A stretch of DNA of 64,000 nt, from positions 101,808 to 165,807 of the forward strand of contig MU626281.1 in assembly GCA_025603075.1 (NCBI GenBank). Reading direction: 5' to 3'. Source of the stretch: Neoconidiobolus thromboides FSU 785 (Eukaryota; Entomophthoromycota; Entomophthoromycetes; Entomophthorales; Neoconidiobolaceae). This document shows, in pieces, positions 34,437 to 44,515 of this stretch (the stretch's first letter is position 1; every line of letters begins with the position of its first letter). Both the position numbers and the translations under genes were made by a program. Under the pieces are notes generated by a model. It did not search any database. It saw nothing but the letters and a program-made list of their open reading frames with translations, and was not told the DNA's origin.

Positions 34437-36062
34437 TCAAAGCTTATATATATGCTTATAAAGGTAATTATCGGTATAATATTCATCACATGGATGACAA
34501 GCATGATTAAATTCTTCTTGTCCTATGGTATCAAATCTACCAGTACAAGCTCTGCCATAATAACAATTTTGCCTTTTAATACTTGTATCTTTTTGGAACA
34601 TTTGTAATTCTTCATTAGTCATTTGAGCTCTATATTGAAATGCTAATTCATTAAATAAACCATGATTGATACAGTGTTCACATACAATTTTGTCCCATTT
34701 CAAGTTCTTGTATTTCAAATCTTGTATTATTATCTCTTTGTTTTTAAGTTTTTTGATGATACTTTGGTATAATGTGGTTGGTGTTAAACCATGATAATTT
34801 ATGTAATTTTGAAAAATTTGACTATCAATCGAATTGCCATCAAACCATTTTAATGGAAATGATTGGGGTTCATATAAATTCCATGCTTTAGATTCCAATG
34901 CGATGCCTAGTCCTTTTAATATAGAATCGCAAGAAGGACAGGAATCGGTATGGCATAATTCGCAGTTATTATTTTGGTTGTTATTATTGCCTTTCTTCAA
35001 TTCTTTTGGGAACAGATATTCGCAAATATTACATATTGCATGATTTTCATCTCTACCACATAAATATCTTGATGGTTGACTATCAACTGGTAAGCAATAA
35101 GTACATTTATATGAATGAATTGGAACAATATCTTGATCTTTATATTTATTATATTTATTATAAGATTCCAAATCCACATTAATTTTGAATGACTTATCAT
35201 TTCCTTTCCCATTTGAGTTTAAGATAACTTGCTTATATTCGCCATTATAATTAACAACCGGCTCAATTGATTTAATAACTGGTCTATTACGTTTAAAACT
35301 AATTTCATAAACACATTGGGATATTTCTTGCATTTCATTGCTATCAAAATATTTATTAATCATTTTCTTTAATTGCTGGATATTGATAGGTTCTTGCTTT
35401 GGTTTAATTTGAATTGGTTTATTATCGTTATTATTTAATACTAATTTATGTACTATTTGTGAAAGTACATCATTCTTGTAAATTTTAGTTACCTTTTGAT
35501 TACACGTTGGGCATTCTAACTCACTAGCAAAGTTTTGAGCAATACATTTACCACAAAAAGTATGAAAACATGGAGTAAGAGTAATCGGAGAGGAATAGAC
35601 TTGATCGCATATCATACAAGTTAAATTATCTTTAATATCCTTAATTATTTTATTGCTTTGCTCCATTTTAATTTGGATATCCAGCTTAATTTGCTTATCA
35701 TCTCTTAATTTGATATTTAATTCATCGTCATTTTTAAATTTATATTGTTTCCCTTTATCCAAAGGTGATTGATTTAGATAAACTCCGTCAAAATAACAAA
35801 TTAAATTATAATCTAAATTATAGCTAAATGTAAATATTACTTGCTCACTAAATTCGTTATTTAACAGCTGGTTATAACGAACCTCTTCTGTATCATTTAC
35901 CAGATCAATCATTTTCACTTCAGAATAGGTCATATCTCTTGCCGATAGTACTGCCCATGGTTGGGTTACTTTATCATTAATACGTTTACATGGACTAGAA
36001 TTTACACTACTAGTTTCACTTTTATTACCACGTTTATTTCTTAAGGTCCTATTTTTAAACAT
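34437..36062 (-). CDS. CHFR-like E3 ubiquitin ligase, paralogue 1 (FHA-like, RING, PBZ)
   Basis: 541 aa without introns. Residues about 40-120 look like a degenerate FHA domain (FDGVYLNQSPLDKGK, NDDELNIKL). A C3HC4 RING finger spans C149-C187, with PCFHTFCGKC at its core. A Cys-rich region (CTYCLP, CNICEYLFP, CELCHTDSCPSC) follows. The C-terminus has FNELAFQYRAQMTNEEL then CYYGRACTG and NHACHP, matching the PBZ finger that ends animal CHFR and binds poly(ADP-ribose). CHFR is a mitotic-checkpoint ligase. The overall order agrees with it, but the FHA phosphopeptide residues are not evident. Blocks of this gene are nearly identical to paralogue 2 (see findings). Confidence 0.88.
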   Translation of the reverse strand: MFKNRTLRNKRGNKSETSSVNSSPCKRINDKVTQPWAVLSARDMTYSEVKMIDLVNDTEEVRYNQLLNNEFSEQVIFTFSYNLDYNLICYFDGVYLNQSPLDKGKQYKFKNDDELNIKLRDDKQIKLDIQIKMEQSNKIIKDIKDNLTCMICDQVYSSPITLTPCFHTFCGKCIAQNFASELECPTCNQKVTKIYKNDVLSQIVHKLVLNNNDNKPIQIKPKQEPINIQQLKKMINKYFDSNEMQEISQCVYEISFKRNRPVIKSIEPVVNYNGEYKQVILNSNGKGNDKSFKINVDLESYNKYNKYKDQDIVPIHSYKCTYCLPVDSQPSRYLCGRDENHAICNICEYLFPKELKKGNNNNQNNNCELCHTDSCPSCDSILKGLGIALESKAWNLYEPQSFPLKWFDGNSIDSQIFQNYINYHGLTPTTLYQSIIKKLKNKEIIIQDLKYKNLKWDKIVCEHCINHGLFNELAFQYRAQMTNEELQMFQKDTSIKRQNCYYGRACTGRFDTIGQEEFNHACHPCDEYYTDNYLYKHIYKL

Positions 36063-36187
36063 TCTTGTAAATATAGAGTTATTGTTAAGAGTTTGATCTC
36101 AATTTATGAATTTTTTTATTGTTTTTAAGCTCGAATATTTGTTTATTTATATCCTTTAACACCATATCTCTAGTCGTAATTTTCAAT

Positions 36188-36232
36188 AGCTGCGCTCTTA
36201 TTGAAAATCACCCACTTAATCGCGCAGCATCG
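36188..36232 (-). promoter_or_regulatory. GCGC motif cluster upstream of CHFR-like paralogue 1
   Basis: TAGCTGCGC and AATCGCGCAGC, about 30 bp apart and flanking ATTGAAAATCA, lie about 130-170 bp upstream of the start. The same arrangement lies upstream of paralogue 2. CGCGC in AT context resembles E2F/MBF-type sites. Confidence 0.5.
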
Positions 36233-37102
36233 CTTTTTTAATAAGTTTGTTTGAGTAGATTTTAAAAACTGATTTAGCGTGTTTTGAGAAATAGTGATTA
36301 AATTTAAATTCACAAAGATGAAAAGGTTTTTAGTCAACAGTTTTCTATCTTATTAAGTCCTTTTATAAATTTAGATTTTAAGGTTTGTTTTTTATATTTT
36401 TATCATACACTCAAATAATAAAATATTACAAATAAATAACATTCAATAAATTTATATAGTATACTTATTGTTTGTTGATTATCATAGGCTCAACTTTAAA
36501 CATTGAATTATATAATTTATTATAAACTACTTATAGATAATAATACTGAATCTAACAAATTTTGTATTCTATGGTTTGTTTTCAGTTTTTATTTTTTGCC
36601 TAGTTTAAAAATTAGAGTATGCTTTTAAACAATTATTTAATATCAATATTTAGACTTATACATCATCATTTGATTGAGCTACTTATTTTAATAATCTCTA
36701 CATTTTAAATAAATACCCGATATTTTAGTAGCTCTAATTAGTATGTTTGATACATTGTTATAAATCAAAATACCTCTTATCATCAAAGTATTACTGAATT
36801 TATTATATACATAATTACAGTATTTGTACAGTGATATGGTGATGTAGATTTAACAGTTTGAATTAGCTAATAAAATAGCTTATAATAATAACTTTGACCA
36901 AAATTAATCGAAATATAAAATTCTAATAAAAATTATGACAGTCTAAATTAGAATTTTATAACCTAATATTTTAAATACTTTTTTTATTGCTTACATTAAT
37001 AAGATCTCTTTGATAGCATTAATTTTCTGTTGAAGTTTTATCAATTCGTGATAAGATAATTTATTTTGTAAAAGTGCTTTTTTAAACTGATTAACATTTA
37101 AC

Positions 37103-37207
37103 ATATGAGGATGTTTTTTTGGTTTCATCACCTTTTCCATTTTTTAGGTGCTATTTGAGCAAAAAGGTTGTTGATAAAATTCTTAAACAAAAGATACATC
37201 CCCATAT
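37103..37207 (+). mobile_element. Palindromic MITE-like element, copy 12
   Basis: Left CATATGAGGATGTTTTTTTG; centre TTTTAGGTGCTATTTGAGCA; right GATACATCCCCATAT. It lies about 170 bp past the stop of CHFR-like paralogue 2. Confidence 0.88.
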
Positions 37208-37375
37208 ATCAAGTGTATCAAAAGAATAAAGTTAAAATAAAATCATTGAAAGTACAAAACAAAAGATTGTAATTTATTAAAGTTTAAGATAAAAGCATAC
37301 CAGCATTAAGTAATAAGTTACATTAAAATGATATTAGAAATAGGAGGGAGAAATTTTTAAAAAAATACAATAATG

Positions 37376-39001
37376 TTATCTCAAATCAAAAATATTCTTT
37401 TCGGTAGAGTTATCCTCATAATATTTATCCCAAGGATGACAAGCATGATTATAATTCTCTCTGCCTTTTGTTCTCAATTTTTTAACACATTTTCTACCAA
37501 AATAACAATCTTTCCTCTTCATATTGATATCCTCTTGAAACAATTGTAACTCTTCATTTGTCATTTGAGCTCTAAAATGAAAAGCCAATTCATTAAATAA
37601 TTCATTATTGACACAAAAGTCACAAACTTTTGTATCCCAAGTTAAACTTTGGTATTTGAAATCTTGTAATAGTATCTCTTTATTTTGAATCTTAGTAATA
37701 ATACGTCGATAAAAGGTAGTTGGTGATAAATTACAATAATCTAAATAATTTTGAAATATTTGACTATCTATTGTATTACTATTAAACCAAATCGATGGAA
37801 AAGATTTAGGTTGATAAGCTATCCATCTTTTTGACTCTAATTTAATTCCCAATTCATATAATATTAAATCACAAGAAGGACAAGAATTAGTATAGCACAA
37901 TGCGCAATTACTTTTATTCTTCTTTAATTTTCTTGGATAAAAAAAAGTACATATATCACATATTATATGATGTTCATATTTACTACATAAGTATCTTGAT
38001 GGTTGACTATCAACTGGTAAGCAATAAGTACATTTATATGAATGAATTGGAACAATATCTTGATCTTTATATTTATTATATTTATTATAAGATTCCAAAT
38101 CCACATTAATGTTGAATGACTTATCATTTCCTTTCCCATTTGAGTTTAAGATAACTTGCTTATATTCGCCATTATAATTAACAACCGGCTCAATTGATTT
38201 AATAACTGGTCTATTACGTTTAAAACTAATTTCATAAACACATTGGGATATTTCTTGCATTTCATTGCTATCAAAATATTTACTAATCATTTTCTTCACT
38301 TTTCGAATATCAATATACTTATGATTAGATTCCAATGGGCTTGGTTCACTTCCATCACTATTTAATACTAATTTATGTACTATTTGTAAAAGTGTATCAT
38401 TCTTATAAACTTTACATACCGATTGGTTACACACTGGACATGTTAATATATCACTTTTGAACTCTTGAATAATACATTTACCACAGAAAGTATGAAAGCA
38501 TGGGATAAGTGTGATTGGAAAAGAATAACTATATTTACAAATAGTGCAGTTTAGATTATCTTTAACATCTTTGATAACCTTATTAGTTTGTTCCATTTTA
38601 ATTTGAATATCTATTTTAAGTTGTTGGTTATCCTTCAACTTAATAACTAGCTCATCTTCATTTTTAAAGTTATACTGTTTTCCTTTATCCAAAGGTGATT
38701 GATTTAGATAAACTCCGTCAAAATAACAAATTAAATTATAATCTAAATTATAATCTAAATTATAGCTAAATGCAAATACTACTTCATTAAATCCGCTATT
38801 CAACAACTGGTTGTATCGAATCTCTTCTACATCATTGATTAAATTAATCGCTTTCACTTCAGAACTAGGTATATTTCTGATAAATAATACTCCCCATGGA
38901 ATAGTGAAGTTATAATTGGTTCGTTTACATGGACTGGAACCAACACTTCCACCTTTACTTTCACTAATACGTTTGGTTCTTACAAAAGGGTTTTTAAACA
39001 T
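37376..39001 (-). CDS. CHFR-like E3 ubiquitin ligase, paralogue 2
   Basis: 541 aa, intronless, with the same architecture and orientation as paralogue 1. It has the degenerate FHA-like region and a RING with CTICKYSYSFPI and PCFHTFCGKC. A Cys-rich region follows (CTYCLP, CDICTFFYP, CALCYTNSCPSC). The C-terminus has FNELAFHFRAQMTNEEL, CYFGRKCVK and NHACHP for the PBZ finger. The region from FKRNRPVIKSIEP to SQPSRYLC is almost identical to paralogue 1, while the RING and C-terminal parts have diverged widely. The FHA-like part carries a 15-base tandem duplication (repeated NLDY unit) absent from paralogue 1. Confidence 0.88.
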   Translation of the reverse strand: MFKNPFVRTKRISESKGGSVGSSPCKRTNYNFTIPWGVLFIRNIPSSEVKAINLINDVEEIRYNQLLNSGFNEVVFAFSYNLDYNLDYNLICYFDGVYLNQSPLDKGKQYNFKNEDELVIKLKDNQQLKIDIQIKMEQTNKVIKDVKDNLNCTICKYSYSFPITLIPCFHTFCGKCIIQEFKSDILTCPVCNQSVCKVYKNDTLLQIVHKLVLNSDGSEPSPLESNHKYIDIRKVKKMISKYFDSNEMQEISQCVYEISFKRNRPVIKSIEPVVNYNGEYKQVILNSNGKGNDKSFNINVDLESYNKYNKYKDQDIVPIHSYKCTYCLPVDSQPSRYLCSKYEHHIICDICTFFYPRKLKKNKSNCALCYTNSCPSCDLILYELGIKLESKRWIAYQPKSFPSIWFNSNTIDSQIFQNYLDYCNLSPTTFYRRIITKIQNKEILLQDFKYQSLTWDTKVCDFCVNNELFNELAFHFRAQMTNEELQLFQEDINMKRKDCYFGRKCVKKLRTKGRENYNHACHPWDKYYEDNSTEKNIFDLR

Positions 39002-39822
39002 GTTTTGAGTGCAGAATTCTCGAATTTCTTGATAGTGGCTTGATTATTTTTTATTGGCTTTAAATTTTATTGCTATTCTATTTATATTATAAATATCATA
39101 TCAGTAATAACTCAGATAACTTTACATTGGCTGCGCAATCATTGAAAGTCATCCTCTCATTCGCGCAACAAGCACATTTCTTTTGTATTTGTTTGATTGG
39201 ATATTAGAAAATTAGTTTGCGCGTTTCAAGAATTAAGGTAGTAGAACTTCAGGCTATTGATTTTAAATGTTCTCGAAAGTTTAACCTTTAACCAATGGTT
39301 TTTGATTTGAAAGGTTGCTCTATAAACAAAAAAAATTTCAAGATAAAGTGGATATTCCATAATTTAATCATTTATTTAATTGAACATTATTATTATTATT
39401 CCCAAATAACTGATTATATAATGCAACTATTATTTGCTAATACATTATTTTATATTAGCCCTTTATTAAGCTTGGGATTTAAATTGGCGTCATCTTAGAC
39501 CCCAATCTAAAATTCAGGAGTATTTTTGCCCACTTTGAAACGAAGAATCCACTTTCTCAACTTAAGCGGCTGGGTCTGTTCTTTGGGCAGATACTCTAGT
39601 AAAAATTCAAATTGAAAAGAATACTTGAGTTCAAATCATCAACTGAATATTTTTAACTTTTTTGAAGTTTTAATTCATTAATTCAACAAATCATACAATC
39701 AACCTAGTCCAAAGAATACTACGCAGCAAAGGAGTCAAGTTACAGAACAATTTGTTTATAAAATTTAAGTAAGGGGAGTTCATCAAATTTCCGCAGTAAT
39801 AGAAAAAGGGGTGAAACTTGGA
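39002..39822. other. Spacer between divergent CHFR-like paralogues 2 and 3
   Basis: A divergent promoter region. It holds GCGC motifs next to paralogue 2 and a TATA box next to paralogue 3; no gene is seen. Confidence 0.6.
39129..39226 (-). promoter_or_regulatory. GCGC motif cluster upstream of CHFR-like paralogue 2
   Basis: GGCTGCGCAATC, ATTCGCGCAAC and TTTGCGCGTTTC lie within about 100 bp. The first two, with the ATTGAAA between them, align with the cluster upstream of paralogue 1. TTCGCGC matches the E2F half-site form. Confidence 0.5.
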
Positions 39823-39830
39823 TATAAATA
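39823..39830 (+). promoter_or_regulatory. TATA box of CHFR-like paralogue 3
   Basis: TATAAATA lies 82 bp before the start codon. Confidence 0.6.
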
Positions 39831-39904
39831 GGTTGAAGTCTACTTTTAAAAGTTCAGAAATAAGAAACTGAAATCAAGGAAACAAATTTAATTGAATTTA
39901 AAAA

Positions 39905-40744
39905 ATGAGTCAATCTACACTTATTGGTATGAAACGTAGTGGTCTAGATAAAGATGAGGATTTTAGTATTCAAAAAAGTAGTAGAATTGAACAAAGTTGG
40001 GGTTCAATGAATTTGAAAGTAACAGATGGGAGTGAAGAGAAAGTAATTGATTTGATGGATGATGTTATGATTATTAAATTTAATCAATTATTTGATAATG
40101 GTAGTGATGAGGATGTGGTTGAGTTAAATAAGAAGTGTCTTCAATTAAAGAGTTATGTTGAGAGTGTCAGCTTGAATAACGTCAATTTAGTCATTAAAAA
40201 GCCATATGATATTAAAGATGGGGATAGAATCAGTATAAAAGGAAATGAGAATAAGATTCATGAATTCGAGCTTAAAGTCAATGAAAATGATAAAAATAGA
40301 TTAATTGTTAAAGGATTTGAAGAAAATTTGACATGTCCAATATGTTATAATATTTACGATCACCCAGTATCTATCTTTCCATGTTTTCATACTTTTTGTG
40401 GTTCATGTATTGCCCAATGTTATTTTGAAAATCCTAATTGTCCCATTTGTCGTCAGTCAATTAACAGTGCCCAAGCCAATAGATTACTTTATCAACTTTG
40501 CCAAACTTATTTAACAATTTATAAAGAAAAACAAATAACTAAAGATGAAATTCAACAAAGAAATCTTAAAAAAGAAGTTGTTGAATTATTTATTAAAGAT
40601 TGTATAAAATCACCTATCATATCAAACAATCCTATGTCACCTAAATATACAATATTTTTTAAAAGAAATCGACCAATCATTAAATCGATTGAATTTACTT
40701 ATCAGCCAAACGATACGTTTAAACCTATATTTTTGAAACTAATA

Positions 40745-40780
<36 letters not shown>

Positions 40781-41494
40781 TCTATTAAATTAATGGTAGA
40801 TGAAGAATCATACAAAAGATTTATGGGCTATGAAAGTCAATCGATTCCAATAATTCACCCATATAAATGTTGCTATTGTTTACCAATGTTACCAGAATAT
40901 AATCGTTATGTTTGTCAATCAAACGAAATTCATAGCTGCTGCACTTTATGCAACAATTTATTTCCAAAACAATTAAATAAAGATAAAAGCTGTTCATTAT
41001 GTGATAAATCTTATTGTCCATCTTGTTCTGAAACAGTTAATGATGTAGGGGTAAATACTCAATTTCGAATTTGGTCTCAATTTGAGCCTGAAAATTTCCC
41101 AGAAACCTGGTTTTGGGGAAATTCAATTGAGAGTCAAATCTTCAAAAAATATTTATTAGCTGATAATATAACACCTAAAGAATTATATAAGAAAATAGTA
41201 GATAAAATACAAAATAAACAAATTAATTTATCGGATTGTAAATTAACAGATTTTAATATTGATACTGTAGTTTGCGATACTTGCACAATTGATAAATTAT
41301 TTAATGAATTGGCCTTTCTTTATAGAGCTACATTATCACATTCAGAACTTGCTCCATTTCAAGAGGATACTATATTAATAAGAAAAAATTGTTGGTATGG
41401 AAGATATTGTAAAACTCAATGGCATAATCCGTCTCATCAGTTACGTTTAAATCATATCTGTCATCCAAGTAGTAATTACGTTATTCGTAATTAA
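39905..41494 (+). CDS. CHFR-like E3 ubiquitin ligase, paralogue 3
   Basis: 529 aa, intronless, divergent from paralogues 1 and 2. A weak FHA-like region (KPYDIKDGDRISIKG) precedes a RING at about 143-185 (CPICYNIYDHPVS, PCFHTFCGSC, CPICRQ). An Asn run coded by an AAT microsatellite lies at about 281-293. Cys-rich CCYCLP, CTLCNNLFP and CSLCDKSYCPSC follow. The end is FNELAFLYRATLSHSEL, CWYGRYCKTQ and LNHICHP. CWYGRYCKTQ is especially close to the PBZ finger of animal CHFR. It shares the KRNRPIIKSIE motif with the others but shows no conversion tract with them. Confidence 0.9.
40747..40781. repeat. AAT microsatellite within CHFR-like paralogue 3
   Basis: About 12 tandem AAT units read in frame as an asparagine run. 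Confidence 0.9.
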
Positions 41495-41596
41495 AACTAT
41501 TTTATTATTTCTAATAAATATTTTGAACTCTTAAATTTCGAGTTTCACTTTTTAATCTTTTTGCATTTTTCCATCTAATTTTAAATTTATATTATT

Positions 41597-42563
41597 ATGG
41601 AAGACGAAGAAGATTGTATGATTGAATTACCTGATTTCAGTAATATACCATTAAAATTCGATCCACCTAATATTTATGTTAATAAACTATATCAAATTGA
41701 AAAAGGGATTAAAGAAGTAGAAGAATGTATTAATAAAACGATACCACTTTTTCAAGAAATTGGTATTGATATGGAAGAAAGTGGAGCTCGTGAAGAGGTA
41801 AATTAATCTATTTCAATTAAAATGATAATTTAAAACCATTTAGGTAAAGCAAATTGAAAAAGATTTTTTAGAGATATTAAAACAACAACATCTAGTACAA
41901 ATTTATCAAAATCAATTAAATATTTCAAAAAAAATTATCAAAGATTCGGAAGGTGAAGCTTTACAGGTAACAAATTTTTTTTTTTAACTAGTCCGATTAA
42001 TATTCTACTTTAGTCTTCTTTACTTGATGCTTTTACTGCTCAAGTTGAAAACGAGACTTTTGAATACGAGTCTTTATCTACTCGAAAAAAATATTCACAC
42101 AATGAAAATTATTTACAATTTAAACAAAACATATACTCAGTTTTACATAAAGATAGCGTACTCCCGGATGTTGCCAAAGAGCTTTCGGGTTCTTCTGAAG
42201 AAGATGACGAAGTTCTTATATCTTCTCAAAAAGAAAATTTAAAATGTCCCATTACTACTAATTGGTTAGAAAATCCAGTAACTAATAAACCGTGTCAACA
42301 TACGTATTCTAGAAACGCTATATTGGGCTATGTAAAAAAGAAAGCTAAGGCGAAATGTCCTGTGGCTGGTTGTAATAAATTAGTAGTAGCATCAACGCTA
42401 ATATCAAATAAGTTACTCGCGGATAAGGTGGAAAGGATGAAAAATAGGGAAAGAGAAGAAAGTGAAGAGGAAATGGGAGAGGATGAAGTAAGTGAAATGG
42501 ATTTTTTTTGGTTAGGATTGATTTATTGATTAATTTTTTTTCTTTTAGAGCACGCTTATTTAA
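41597..42563 (+). CDS. NSE2: SUMO E3 ligase Mms21/Nse2 (SP-RING)
   Basis: Four exons (41597-41797, 41844-41966, 42014-42487, 42549-42563) give 270 aa. The N-terminal half is helical and acidic, as expected for the part that docks on Smc5. The SP-RING reads CPITTNWLENPVTNKPCQHTYSR, with AILGYVKKK and CPVAGCNK completing the half-zinc site. A Glu-rich tail follows. Mms21 is a subunit of the Smc5/6 complex and sumoylates proteins in DNA repair. The last exon codes only four residues; if that intron were retained, the frame would run on 15 residues and stop at 42529. Confidence 0.9.
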
Positions 42564-43021
42564 CATGAAATGGCCAAAATTATTGAATGGGATAGAGTTA
42601 TACTTTTCTATTATTGAAGATAGTGGTGGGCTTATTAAATTATAGCTATTTGTAAATTTTAAACTTGATTATTAAAATCATATTGATTACAGTTAATAGT
42701 TTTTATATTATTTAAATTGTTATTATTATAAATTTTAATTTAGTATTGCTATAATATATAATTTTTATTATATCAATGTTATTGAGAGTAGATTAAAATA
42801 TCTCAAATTAAGTCTAACGATTTAGAATGAAAACAAACTTGATAAGTTTTACAATAGACTTAACTAAACCCAATTGAAGATTATTTTATTAATATGCAAT
42901 GATGCTTTTTAATTTAAACCATGTAACAAAAATACATAGACATCATACATCAATCCACTAAACAATAAACAAATAGAAACATAGCGTAATGTATGTACTT
43001 CAAACCAATTTTATTTTAAAT
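42564..43021. other. Convergent spacer, NSE2 / ETF-alpha
   Basis: AT-rich 3' regions of two converging genes; nothing else seen. Confidence 0.6.
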
Positions 43022-44283
43022 TTAAAGCTTTTCCGTTAATTCAGGTACAACTTTAAAGAGATCTCCAACTAACCCATAATCCGCCACTTGGAAGATAGGA
43101 GCTTCAGGATCTTTATTAATAGCAACAATAACCTTGGAATCTTTCATACCAGCTAAATGTTGAATAGCACCTGAAATGCCGACAGCAATATAAAGTTCAG
43201 GCGCTACAATTTTACCAGTTTGTCCAACTTGTAAAGAATTATCAACATAACCAGCGTCAACAGCAGCACGGGAGGCACCAACTAAATGAAATAAGTCAAT
43301 AAATGAATCATAAATAACAAAGATATTGGATTAACATACCAGCTGCACCTAATTTATCGGATAAATCATATAATAATTTAAAGTTTTCTCCATTTTTTAA
43401 TCCACGACCACCCGACACTACTTTACTTGCAGTACTTAATTCAGGACGATCACTTTTGACTAATTCTTCTCCAACCCACTTAGTAAGGTCTAATAAAGTG
43501 ATTCAAAATTAGCGGTTTGAACGAATAAAAATAAAATAAAGTAAAAAGCCTTACCAGAACCTTCAGCTTCAGAAGCTTTTTCAACAGCTGCCTCCGAGCT
43601 TCCAGATTCAACTGCTGAAAATGCAGTACCTCTAACAGTTACAATCTTAATTGGATCAGTGGATTTAACTTTCGAGATAGCATTACCTAATCAATTAAAT
43701 TCTTCATTAATCTTCTATTCAATTACAAAAAGAATTTTTTTACCAGCATAAATAGGTCTAACAAAAGTATCCTCAGCTTCAACACCAGTGATATCGGAGA
43801 TTTGAGCGACATCTAATAAAGCGGCTACTCTAGGAAATACATTTTTACCAAAAGCGGAATTAGCTCCAAAGATATGCGAAAAACTATGATCTTTTTGTAA
43901 TTTGGCAATTAAGGGCGCGAATGATTCAGCTACTGGATGTAAATAATTTTCATTATTAGCTACTAATACTTTAGAAACTCCAGCTAATTTCGAGACTTCT
44001 TTAGAAATAGCATCCACTTCGGAGCCAGCAACTAAACAGGTGATTTCACTACCACTTACTTTACTAGCTGCATTTAATGCGCTGAGAGATTCTGTATTGA
44101 TTTTACCATCTTTATGTTCAATCACTACTAATGTAGATAAATTGGCAGTGGAAGCATAGCTTTGTTTAATGGCCGAGAAGACCTAGTAATTAACAAAATA
44201 TAAATATAAATAAAAATGATACTGTATTAAGTGTTTACCTTTTGAGAAAATTTAGGTTTAGTATTTAAAAGTGTACGTAACAT
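43022..44283 (-). CDS. AIM45: Electron transfer flavoprotein alpha subunit, mitochondrial
   Basis: Five exons (44283-44239, 44182-43744, 43686-43555, 43489-43340, 43281-43022) give 341 aa, the usual length. The start [15 protein letters not shown] is a mitochondrial presequence. The C-terminal FAD domain is intact: [56 protein letters not shown] and [16 protein letters not shown]. It forms a heterodimer with ETF-beta, passing electrons from acyl-CoA dehydrogenases to ETF-ubiquinone oxidoreductase in the matrix. It is divergent from DPH6 across about 230 bp. Confidence 0.95.
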
Positions 44284-44515
44284 AATTTTAAGATGTTAAA
44301 AAGAAAATAACATTGATAGTAATTAAAATATTGCTTTTTTTATCAGATATAAATTATGAGTTGATTGGTTAGTATGGATTGGAATTTTTCGATGTTGCTA
44401 TGTGACGTTGGACTATTAAATTTCAAAGTTAAAACTTTACCAATAAAATAACAGTTGATTTTTTATCATCAAACTAAATACAAACAATTTCAAAATTTTG
44501 TAGAAAATAAATAAG

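Larger units (their letters stand above)
36063..37375. other. Spacer between CHFR-like paralogues 1 and 2
   Basis: It contains the GCGC-bearing upstream region of paralogue 1 and palindromic copy 12. No gene is seen. Confidence 0.6.

Noticed and set aside
34997-35212. Short frames inside the CHFR-like genes, for example 34834-35043, 34997-35212 and 37900-38109
   Set aside because: They are shadows of the long 541-aa frames, repeated in both paralogues because the DNA is nearly identical there.
31937-36062. Mating-type (HD) locus
   Set aside because: Only one homeodomain gene is present, with no divergent HD1/HD2 partner and no pheromone or receptor gene.
39540-39680. tRNA-like patch (GGCTGGGTCTG .. 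GAGTTCAAATC)
   Set aside because: No acceptor stem closes it and no cloverleaf can be drawn; only a loose T-arm resemblance.
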